Positions 47,643-55,455 of a stretch of 64,000 nucleotides of DNA are shown here, in pieces. The notes under the pieces were generated by a model. That model worked only from the letters and a program-made list of their open reading frames with translations, was not told where the DNA came from and did not search any database. Position 1 is the first letter of the stretch. Every line of letters starts with the position of its first letter. The position numbers and the translations under genes were made by a program. The DNA is from Planctomycetota bacterium (GTDB lineage: Bacteria; Planctomycetota; Phycisphaerae; Phycisphaerales; UBA1924). The stretch is from assembly GCA_020831805.1 (NCBI GenBank), contig JAFIFX010000010.1, forward strand, positions 1 through 64,000, written 5' to 3'.

Positions 47643-48668
47643 ATGATTCGGATGTCTCTGACCCGATTGGCTGTATTCGTTGCCCTTGTGTTCTGCGGCG
47701 GGATGGTGGTCGACGCCCAAGCCTCGGCGGAATCGCAGTTTACATACCAGGGACGGCTGGACATGCACGCCCAGCCGTACACCGGCACGGCGGATTTCCA
47801 GTTCACGCTCTGGGATGCTCCCAGCGGCGGGAGCCAGATCGGCTCCGTGAACGCCAAGAACGGCGTCGAGATCGAGGACGGGCTGTTCACGGCCGAACTG
47901 GATTTCGGCGCCGAGCCGCTGCAGGGCACGCGGTATCTGCAGATCCGCGTCCGGGCGCCGAGCGGGTCGGGCGATTTTTTCACCTTCCCCGACCGCACAC
48001 GCATCAGCGCCTCGCCCTTCTCCATCCGGACGCGCGGCCTGTATGTGAACGAGGCCGGCAACCGGGTGGCGATCGGGACGCAGGACCCCACCCACACCCT
48101 CCATGTGACGGGTTCATCGCCTTCGACGGCGTTGTTCCAATCGTCGAGCCCCGACGGATCCAGCATGAACCTCAGCAGCACCGGTCCCGGCGGGCGGGGC
48201 TGGATGTTTACCTCGTCCGCATCGAGCACGCCCGGGGGCGCGGGCAAGCTGCTGATCTATCCCGCAGGTACGACGAACTTCGGCGACAACGCCCTGACGG
48301 TGCACCCCTCCGGCGTTCTCGGCGTGCTCACCACCAGCCCGCAGGACTCGATCCACATCGGCAGCGGCGCGTTGCGTTTCCCCGACGGATCCCGTCAGTT
48401 CAGCGCGTACGCGCCGGTCATCGCCGATGTCCCGGTCGTGAGTTTCGTTGTACCCGGCAATGGTCAGAACACGCTTAACTCTATTGTGCCAGGCGCGCAG
48501 CCGGGCATGACGGTCGTCGTCACGCCCCCGTACGACCTCTGGCCGTTCCACTCGATCGGCTTCGCCCGAGTAATCGCGCCCGACACGGTGCGATTCTCGG
48601 TCGTCAGCAACGCCGCCGGCGACCGTACCTATAGCGCGAACACATGGCGTTTCATGGTTTTCCCCTGA
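47643..48668 (+). CDS. secreted tail-fibre-like protein, no dockerin
   Basis: FTYQGRLDMHAQPYTGTADFQFTLWDAPSGG...NRVAIGTQDPTHTLHVTGSS... Confidence 0.72.
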   Translation: MIRMSLTRLAVFVALVFCGGMVVDAQASAESQFTYQGRLDMHAQPYTGTADFQFTLWDAPSGGSQIGSVNAKNGVEIEDGLFTAELDFGAEPLQGTRYLQIRVRAPSGSGDFFTFPDRTRISASPFSIRTRGLYVNEAGNRVAIGTQDPTHTLHVTGSSPSTALFQSSSPDGSSMNLSSTGPGGRGWMFTSSASSTPGGAGKLLIYPAGTTNFGDNALTVHPSGVLGVLTTSPQDSIHIGSGALRFPDGSRQFSAYAPVIADVPVVSFVVPGNGQNTLNSIVPGAQPGMTVVVTPPYDLWPFHSIGFARVIAPDTVRFSVVSNAAGDRTYSANTWRFMVFP

Positions 48669-48761
48669 TGCGCTTGCTCAACGCACACGCGGCCCGGCGT
48701 TCGATCCTCTGACTCGATCGGACCTGACTGATTCAACCTCCAGCAAAGAAAGGCACATCGA

Positions 48762-49796
48762 ATGCGTCCCTCTCGGAACATCCTGGCGGTCTTTGCGATC
48801 TTGATGGGCGGTCTGACCCTGGCCCAGGCCCAGTCCGTAACTTCATCGGAGTTCACCTACCAGGGCCGGCTGGATTTCCAGGGCCAGCCCTACATCGGGG
48901 GGGCGGACTATCGGTTCTCGCTCTGGAGCGCGGCCACGGGCGGCGAGCAGATCGGATCCACCGCGCAGAAATCCGGTGTGCAGGTGCAGGACGGGCTGTT
49001 CACCGTCAACCTGGATTTTGGCCCCAACGCGGTCGGCCAGAGCCGCTGGCTTGAGATCGCGGTGCGCACCCCGGCCTGGGACGGTTCCGGAACTGAACCG
49101 GACTTCTTCACGCTCAGCCAGCGCCAGCCCATCACGAACTCGCCGTACTCGGTCCACACCCGCGGCATATTCGTCAACGAGGCCGGGGACCGGGTTGCGA
49201 TCGGCACCCAGAGCCCCACACACACCCTGCATGTAGCGGGTTCATCAAAGAACACGGCGTTGCTCAGTTCTTCAAGCCCGTCCGGCACGACGCTCCAACT
49301 GAGCAACACCAGCGCGGGTGGGCGATTCTGGTCGCTCACCTCGGGCGGTTCTTTAACATCCGAAGGCGCCGGAAGGCTGCACTTCGGCTTTGGCTCGAAC
49401 CCCGGCGCAGGCAGCACCATCTTCACCCTTTCCCCGCTGGGTGGGATCGGGATTCTCACATCGAACCCGCAGGACCCGATTCACCTCGGCGCGGGTGCGA
49501 TGCGTTTCCCGGATGGTTCCCGCCAGTCCACCGCCTACGCGCCGATCGTGGCGAATGTCGCGTTAGGAAGTTTCACTGTGCCGAGCGGCGGCGAGAACAC
49601 CCGGACTTTCGCCGTAACCGGCGCTCAGCCGGGCATGATGGTCGTCGTCACGCCCCCGTATGACCTCTGGCCGTTCCACTCGATCGGTTACGCCCGGGTG
49701 ATCTCGGAGAACCTGGTGCGATTCTCGATCGTCAGCGGCGGGGGGGGCCAGCGAACCTACAGCGCGAACACATGGCGCGTCACCGTCATCCCGTAA
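48762..49796 (+). CDS. paralogue of 47643-48668, secreted tail-fibre-like protein, no dockerin
   Basis: FTYQGRLDFQGQPYIGGADYRFSLWSAATGG...DRVAIGTQSPTHTLHVAGSS; shared C-terminus QPGMxVVVTPPYDLWPFHSIG. Confidence 0.72.
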   Translation: MRPSRNILAVFAILMGGLTLAQAQSVTSSEFTYQGRLDFQGQPYIGGADYRFSLWSAATGGEQIGSTAQKSGVQVQDGLFTVNLDFGPNAVGQSRWLEIAVRTPAWDGSGTEPDFFTLSQRQPITNSPYSVHTRGIFVNEAGDRVAIGTQSPTHTLHVAGSSKNTALLSSSSPSGTTLQLSNTSAGGRFWSLTSGGSLTSEGAGRLHFGFGSNPGAGSTIFTLSPLGGIGILTSNPQDPIHLGAGAMRFPDGSRQSTAYAPIVANVALGSFTVPSGGENTRTFAVTGAQPGMMVVVTPPYDLWPFHSIGYARVISENLVRFSIVSGGGGQRTYSANTWRVTVIP

Positions 49797-49858
49797 ACCA
49801 CGACGCGCTGCCGGAACGATCCCCGGCCGCGCACGCCCCGCAGGCCAAGGACCACACC

Positions 49859-50293
49859 ATGCCCCAGCACCGCTTCTCATTCGTCCAGGCCCTTGCCGCC
49901 CTGACGGCGGCGGCCTCCGGATCGCTCGCCATGCAGCAGGGCGGGCCGGATTACTCGATCCCGTGGTACAACATCGGCTCCGGTGGCGGCACCAGCTCCG
50001 CTGGGCCGTACACCCTCTCCGGCACCATCGGCCAGCACGAGGCGTCCGGCCCCTCCGAGGCCGGGCCGTACACGCTGACCGGCGGCTTCTGGGCGGGCGT
50101 CGCGCCCTCCAGCCCGGGCTGCTCGCCCGCCGACCTGGCCGAGCCGTTCGGCGTGCTCAACTTCTTCGATGTCGCCGCGTACATCGCCCTCTACAACGCC
50201 GGCGATCCGGCGGCCGACTTCACCGGTGACGGGCAGCTCAACTTCTTCGATGTCGCCGAGTTCATCGCGATTTACAACCAGGGCTGCCCGTGA
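49859..50293 (+). CDS. short secreted protein (144 aa) with GC-type dockerin
   Basis: YTLSGTIGQHEASGPSEAGPYTLTGGFWAG followed by SPADLAEPFGVLNFFDVAAYIALYNAGDPAADFTGDGQLNFFDVAEFIAIYNQGCP. Confidence 0.85.
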   Translation: MPQHRFSFVQALAALTAAASGSLAMQQGGPDYSIPWYNIGSGGGTSSAGPYTLSGTIGQHEASGPSEAGPYTLTGGFWAGVAPSSPGCSPADLAEPFGVLNFFDVAAYIALYNAGDPAADFTGDGQLNFFDVAEFIAIYNQGCP

Positions 50294-50365
50294 TCCGCCG
50301 CGCGGGCTGATTTGGTCGGGCTCTTCCCAGCGTGTGCGGGCCGGATCCCCTAAACTGACGGGCCA

Positions 50366-51397
50366 GTGACCCGCCTGCCCGCCCAGCTCGCCGACCGGCT
50401 CCGCCCCTCGTTCGATGGGCGCTTGTGCTGCGTCACCGGCGGCGCGGGCTTCATCGGCGGGCACCTGGCCGAGACCCTCGTCGGCCTCGGCGCCCGGGTG
50501 GCGGTCATCGATGACCTGTCCAACGCGAGTGCGGCCCATGTCGCCGGCCTGATCGACCAGGCCCCGGACCGGGTCCGCTTCGTCCACGCCAGCATCCTCG
50601 AGCGGTCCGCGCTCGACGAGGCCATGGACGGCTGCGAGCTGGCCTTCCACCTGGCCGCCCTGGGCTCGGTTCCGCGCTCGGTCGAAGACCCGACGCGCAC
50701 CTGGCTGGTCAACGCCACCGGCACCATGCGGGTGCTCGAGTCGGCCCACCGCTCGGGCGCGAGGCGGCTGGTCTATTCCGCCTCAAGCAGCGCGTACGGC
50801 GACAACCCCGACCTGCCCAAGCGCGAGACCATGGCCCCCGAGCCGATGTCGCCCTACGCCGCCGCCAAGCTGGCCGGCGAGTCGCTTTGCCGCGCGTGGT
50901 CGGCCTGCTACGGGCTGGACACGGCGTGCCTGCGCTACTTCAACATCTTCGGCCCGCGCCAGGCCGCCGACTCGGCCTACGCCGCCGTCGTCCCCGCGTT
51001 CATCAAGGCCCTGGCCGGGGATCGCGCCCCGACGGTCTACGGCGACGGCGGACAGACCCGTGATTTCACGCATGTCTCTAACGCCGTCGCGGCCAACCTG
51101 CTCGCCGCCGCCAGCCCCCGCGACCTTGCCGGGGGCGTGGCCAATATCGGCGCGGGCGTGCGCACCAGCGTCAACGACCTGGCCGCCCGGCTCGCGGCCC
51201 TGTGCGACCGCCCGGACCTGACCCCCGAGCACCAGCCCGCCCGCGTCGGTGAGGTCCGTGATTCGGTCGCCGACATCTCGGTCGCCCGGGACCTGATCGG
51301 CTACGAGCCGGTCACCGACCTGGAAACGGGCCTGGCCCAGACCGTCGACTGGTACCGAGGGCGGACCGCCGCCGACGCCGGCGAGGGCCGCCGATGA
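50366..51397 (+). CDS. NAD-dependent epimerase/dehydratase (SDR family, UDP-glucose-4-epimerase-like)
   Basis: VTGGAGFIGGHLAETL, YSASSSAYGDNPDLPKRE...SPYAAAKLAGE (YxxxK), RYFNIFGPRQ; GTG start. Confidence 0.93.
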   Translation: MTRLPAQLADRLRPSFDGRLCCVTGGAGFIGGHLAETLVGLGARVAVIDDLSNASAAHVAGLIDQAPDRVRFVHASILERSALDEAMDGCELAFHLAALGSVPRSVEDPTRTWLVNATGTMRVLESAHRSGARRLVYSASSSAYGDNPDLPKRETMAPEPMSPYAAAKLAGESLCRAWSACYGLDTACLRYFNIFGPRQAADSAYAAVVPAFIKALAGDRAPTVYGDGGQTRDFTHVSNAVAANLLAAASPRDLAGGVANIGAGVRTSVNDLAARLAALCDRPDLTPEHQPARVGEVRDSVADISVARDLIGYEPVTDLETGLAQTVDWYRGRTAADAGEGRR

Positions 51398-51600
51398 CCC
51401 CGCGAACCCTGATCGAGGGCTTGCTGGGCCTGACGGCCCTCGGGTTCTCCACCCGGTTCCGGGTGGGCGGGGCCTACTGGCGGTGGCGGATGCACACCGC
51501 GTTCCCCGGCGGCCGACCGGCCGAGGGCGGGCGGATGGCCCTTGTGCGGCTGGCCCTCGAATACGGGGCCTGGGCCTGGCGGACCCGGCGTCTGCGCTAA
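51394..51600 (+). CDS. small hypothetical protein, ATGA-coupled to the epimerase
   Basis: start overlaps previous stop by 4 nt. Confidence 0.5.
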   Translation: MTPRTLIEGLLGLTALGFSTRFRVGGAYWRWRMHTAFPGGRPAEGGRMALVRLALEYGAWAWRTRRLR

Positions 51601-51689
51601 TTCACGCCCTGATCGGCCTGTTCTCGCCCGATTGGGGGCAAGAATCCCGTATCAACAGTCCGATACCGGTCGGACACACGGAGCACGCC

Positions 51690-51986
51690 ATGACCGAGTC
51701 CAACAAGAGCCAGCCATCCGGATCATTCACCCACGCGTTCCTGCCCGGCCTGATCCTCGGGCTGGTCATCGGCGCGGTCGCCGGCGCTTTCCTGCCAGAC
51801 TGGTTCAGCGGCTCCAGGATCCCCGCGCCCACCGGCGAGGCCCTCAGCGGCGAGCGCTACGAAGGCCCGGGGGGCTCGCGCGACCGAACCGACTCGGCGA
51901 TCGACGAGGATGTCTTCGACGACGGCGGCGACCGCATCGACCCGCAGGACCCGCCCGCGGACGAACCGCCCGCCGACCAGCCCTGA
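51690..51986 (+). CDS. small single-TM hypothetical protein with acidic tail
   Basis: FLPGLILGLVIGAVAGAFLPDWF then D/E/P-rich tail. Confidence 0.6.
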   Translation: MTESNKSQPSGSFTHAFLPGLILGLVIGAVAGAFLPDWFSGSRIPAPTGEALSGERYEGPGGSRDRTDSAIDEDVFDDGGDRIDPQDPPADEPPADQP

Positions 51987-52028
51987 TCGCCGGTTGACAT
52001 CCCGCCCGCGCGCGGGTTGACTGCCCGC

Positions 52029-52943
52029 ATGCCTGACCGCGCCCGGTTCCTCCTCGCCCAGCACGCCGAAACAACCCGACTGCTCGGGGTGGATTTTCTG
52101 CCGATCGGCCGCGCCCCCTCCGCCAGTATGGTGGCGGTCGAGCCGGAACCCGCCCCGGGCCCGGAGCCCCATCCCAGGGTTGAGCCGGTCCAGAAGCCCG
52201 CAGTCCGAGCGGCCCCGGCCGCCGAGATCGAGCCCAAGCCCCCGACCGCGCCAATCGCGTCGGTCCGTGCCTGCCACGAGCATCTGGAAGAGCCACAGGC
52301 CAAGCTCGACGCCGTGCGCGAGCGGTACATCGCCGATGCGCCGCACCAGCACTTCGTCACGGCCCACACCAACATCGTCTTCGGCGAGGGCGACCCCCGC
52401 GCCCGGCTCATGTTCGTCGGCGAGGCCCCGGGCGAGACCGAGGACCAGACCGGGCGTCCGTTCGTCGGCCGGGCCGGGCAACTCCTGGAGAAGATGATCA
52501 ACGCGATGGGCCTCAAGCGGGAGGAGGTCTACATCTGCAATGTGCTTAAGACCCGCCCGCCGAACAACGCCACGCCCACCAGCGAGGAGGCGCGGCTCTG
52601 CGCCCCCTACCTGGTCGAACAGATCCGCATCGTCGCGCCCGAGGCGATCGTGACGCTGGGCCTGCCCGCGACGCACCTGCTGCTGGAAACCCGCGAGCCG
52701 ATGCGATCGGCCCGGGGCCGGTGGTGGACCTTCCCCCCCACCCCCCCCGCCCCCCCCGGTGCTGACGGGGGGTTCTCCGGGATCGGGGCGGCCGGCTCGA
52801 TCTGGGACGCCGACCTGCCGGAGATCCCGGTCATGCCGACCTACCACCCGGCGTATCTGCTGCGGTCGTACACGGAGGAGAACCGGCGGAAGGTCTGGTC
52901 GGACCTGCGCCTGGTGATGGACCGGCTCGGCCTGAACGCCTGA
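52029..52943 (+). CDS. uracil-DNA glycosylase, family 4-like
   Basis: MFVGEAPGETEDQTGRPFVGRAGQLLEKM, VYICNVLKTRPPNNATPT, MPTYHPAYLLR. Confidence 0.93.
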   Translation: MPDRARFLLAQHAETTRLLGVDFLPIGRAPSASMVAVEPEPAPGPEPHPRVEPVQKPAVRAAPAAEIEPKPPTAPIASVRACHEHLEEPQAKLDAVRERYIADAPHQHFVTAHTNIVFGEGDPRARLMFVGEAPGETEDQTGRPFVGRAGQLLEKMINAMGLKREEVYICNVLKTRPPNNATPTSEEARLCAPYLVEQIRIVAPEAIVTLGLPATHLLLETREPMRSARGRWWTFPPTPPAPPGADGGFSGIGAAGSIWDADLPEIPVMPTYHPAYLLRSYTEENRRKVWSDLRLVMDRLGLNA

Positions 52944-53397
52944 GGCCCGCGATTCGCCCGGATGTGGGGATTTTTTGGAAAGATCGTTCCCCGGTCAAAA
53001 TCGCGATGAGATCACGCAACCATCAGGCCGACACGGCGTATTGACTGCTGTCCAAAGGCGAGGGGCATCACGCCCAACCCGGCAGCGATTCCGCCGGCCG
53101 CCTCGGAACACATCTGAAACCGACCCCCACGAGACTCGGCGCTCGACCTTTGTGTTGGGCGCCGGGTTTATTTTTGCCCCGGCCATAAGGCGGCCACAAT
53201 CCGGCCAGAGCAGGGTGCGGAAGAACACCGGGGTGGATATCCGGTGAATTTTTCGAAAAGGGGGTTGCAGTTTTTCCCTGTCCGATAAACTGGGGGTGTC
53301 TCATGGGGTGGATTGCTTCGTCCCATGCTCTGTCTTGCGGGCTTGTGAGAGGGCCCGTTTCAGCACACTGAGAGATCAAGAAGAAGGAGAGGAAAAC

Positions 53398-54012
53398 ATG
53401 TTGCAACAGATGCTTGTGGCGGGGGCCGGGGCGGCCATCCTGTCGGTGACCGCGTCCGGCCAGGTGATCTTCGGGAACTACCCGCCGAGTAACGACGGCA
53501 CGCAGTCCGCCGCGCTCGGTGAGTTGCGTCAGAAGTCGTTCCGCTTCACGATGGGCGCCGATTCGCTCGGCGCGGGCGATCTGATGTTGCGGCTGCGGAA
53601 CTTCGAGGCCACCGACCAGGTGATCGTCGAACTGCGCGACTTCACCGGGAGCAATCTCGCCCCGGGCACGAACACGCTTTTGAACTTCAACGCGCCGACC
53701 GGCGGCGGGGCGGACATCGCCGACTATCTGTTCACGCCGGACGGGTCGTTCACGCTGCAGGCCAACGCCACCTACTGGCTGGTGGTCAGCGGCGGGGCGG
53801 GGACCTCGTTCGACTGGATGGCCTCCAGCCCCGGCATCGCGCCGACCGGCCTGGCCACCTTCGGATCGACCTCGTTCACGACCAACGCGGGCGGCACCTG
53901 GACGAACTCGGGCATCATCAATACCTTCGAGTTCCGCGTGATCCCCACGCCGGGCGTGCTGGCGATGGCCGGGGCGGCCGGGCTGATCGCGGGTCGGCGT
54001 CGGCGCGGGTAA
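53398..54012 (+). CDS. secreted choice-of-anchor-R-like protein with PEP-CTERM-like (PTPG) C-terminus
   Basis: MGADSLGAGDLMLRLRNF..., FTLQANATYWLVVSGG; C-terminus PTPGVLAMAGAAGLIAGRRRRG. Confidence 0.8.
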   Translation: MLQQMLVAGAGAAILSVTASGQVIFGNYPPSNDGTQSAALGELRQKSFRFTMGADSLGAGDLMLRLRNFEATDQVIVELRDFTGSNLAPGTNTLLNFNAPTGGGADIADYLFTPDGSFTLQANATYWLVVSGGAGTSFDWMASSPGIAPTGLATFGSTSFTTNAGGTWTNSGIINTFEFRVIPTPGVLAMAGAAGLIAGRRRRG

Positions 54013-54049
54013 GTACGGACCGTTTCACTTCTTTATTCGAGCGTTCCAT

Positions 54050-54075
54050 ACCCCGGTCGAACGGGGTTTTTCTTT
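54050..54075 (+). terminator. intrinsic terminator
   Basis: accccg-gtcgaa-cggggt-ttttctttttc. Confidence 0.7.
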
Positions 54076-54079
54076 TTCT

Positions 54080-54205
54080 GCAATCCACAGGCCTGTGACT
54101 GCAACACAAGTTTGTGGACGAAAAACACAGATCTGTGGATTCATGCCGATCAAGCAGTGCTTTCGCCTTGGTGCATCCACAGATCTGTGTTTTCCGCACA
54201 TCTGC
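54080..54205. promoter_or_regulatory. cluster of TCCACA/TGTGGA motifs including two copies of the palindrome CACAGATCTGTG inside a perfect 19-bp inverted repeat (54122-54140 / 54175-54193)
   Basis: aaaacacagatctgtggat ... 34 nt ... atccacagatctgtgtttt. Confidence 0.6.
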
Positions 54206-54318
54206 GGCGTTCTTTGATCAAATGATGGTTGACCCCCACCCCCCCCATGGTACTTTATGGCTGCGGTGTGTTTTTCCGCACTTCGGATTCGCCGCCATCG
54301 CGGCACGGAGGAAACGGC

Positions 54319-55005
54319 ATGGCCAGGCACCGACGCGGATTCTCGATGATTGAGCTGATGGTCTCGATCGGGGTCCTGTCGATTCTCGTGGGGCTGATGC
54401 TGCCGGCGCTCAGCGGCTCGCTGTCCAGGGCGAAACTCACGGCCGACATGGTGCGGATGCGTGACGCGGCGAACATGATCGGTGTGTACACGGCGGACTA
54501 TCGAGGCGTATATCCGATCTCGGATCTCTCGCCCGGCATCTACAAGATCGGAAAATACTGGCTCCGCCCGATGCTCGCGGGCGGATATTATGGCGACATC
54601 CGCGAGATCGACAACTATTCTGATGCCGCCGGTTCTGACCCGAGCGTGATGATGTCCGCCGCGATGGCGTACGATTGGCGTCGGATGATTCCCGGGCAGA
54701 CCGTGGATGCTTCTCGGCAATATCCGAGGCCGGTGCGCACCGATCAGGTCGTGTTTCCGTCACTTAAAGGCCTCGTGTTTCGGGCCATGTCCGACGGGCC
54801 GCCCAGGTCGCTGCGGTTTCCCACAGAGATCCAGATGTTCTGCTGCACGCAGGAACTGTGGGAGTTCCCGGTGGCGAACGCCGACGCCTCCGCGGTTTCT
54901 GGTCACTGGCGGTTCTTCAACGGCGGTCGCCCGTTGCACCTTGAGAACGATGTTGGCATGCCCGTTCTCTCGACCTGGTCGGGAGTGCGGGGGGTTGACC
55001 GATAA
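54319..55005 (+). CDS. prepilin-type N-terminal cleavage/methylation domain protein (pseudopilin-like)
   Basis: MARHRRGFSMIELMVSIGVLSILVGLMLPALSGSLSRAK. Confidence 0.88.
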   Translation: MARHRRGFSMIELMVSIGVLSILVGLMLPALSGSLSRAKLTADMVRMRDAANMIGVYTADYRGVYPISDLSPGIYKIGKYWLRPMLAGGYYGDIREIDNYSDAAGSDPSVMMSAAMAYDWRRMIPGQTVDASRQYPRPVRTDQVVFPSLKGLVFRAMSDGPPRSLRFPTEIQMFCCTQELWEFPVANADASAVSGHWRFFNGGRPLHLENDVGMPVLSTWSGVRGVDR

Positions 55006-55028
55006 CACAGGATTCTGGAGATTTGACA

Positions 55029-55448
55029 ATGAAAGCGCAAAGCATTATCGCGTTCCTGGCTCTCTTCTCGCTCACAGTATCGCTTCTCGCTCAGGTGGTC
55101 TCGCCCTGCTGCACTCCGGTCCATTCTTTCCCCCCGCCGCCGGGTGGCGGGGAACCGTGCTCCGGCTCTGAAACGGTGGTGTGCGAAGAAGCCCCGGCTT
55201 TCTCTCTGGAGGGAAACGAGGTCGGATCATTGAAATACGCTCGGTGCTACACATGGTCAACAGGTACCGGGAGTTTCGTTCAGGACGACTGCGCGTTTGA
55301 TCCTGATCCCAACTGGACATATGTCGGAAACATGGGTAACGGGGTTTGCTGCTACATTGACACGCAACTCGTTTCTCCTCCGACTTATACCTACAGAGGG
55401 TTTAAGATCCGCTCTTGTGTCACAGAGTGTGAAAGTGTGAAAAGGTGA
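55029..55448 (+). CDS. small secreted cysteine-rich protein (10 Cys in the mature part)
   Basis: signal peptide MKAQSIIAFLALFSLTVSLLAQ; PCCT, EPC, VVC, ARC, DDC, VCC, RSC, TEC. Confidence 0.7.
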   Translation: MKAQSIIAFLALFSLTVSLLAQVVSPCCTPVHSFPPPPGGGEPCSGSETVVCEEAPAFSLEGNEVGSLKYARCYTWSTGTGSFVQDDCAFDPDPNWTYVGNMGNGVCCYIDTQLVSPPTYTYRGFKIRSCVTECESVKR

Positions 55449-55455
55449 TTAGTTT

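Noticed and set aside
15198-50293. Prophage or integrative element explaining the island
   Set aside because: No integrase, transposase, phage structural operon, att-like repeats or tRNA target seen; the tail-fibre-like proteins have signal peptides.
54080-54205. Chromosomal replication origin based on DnaA-box-like motifs
   Set aside because: Half-sites only partly match TTATCCACA, no dnaA/dnaN nearby and no AT-rich unwinding element; an operator is more plausible.
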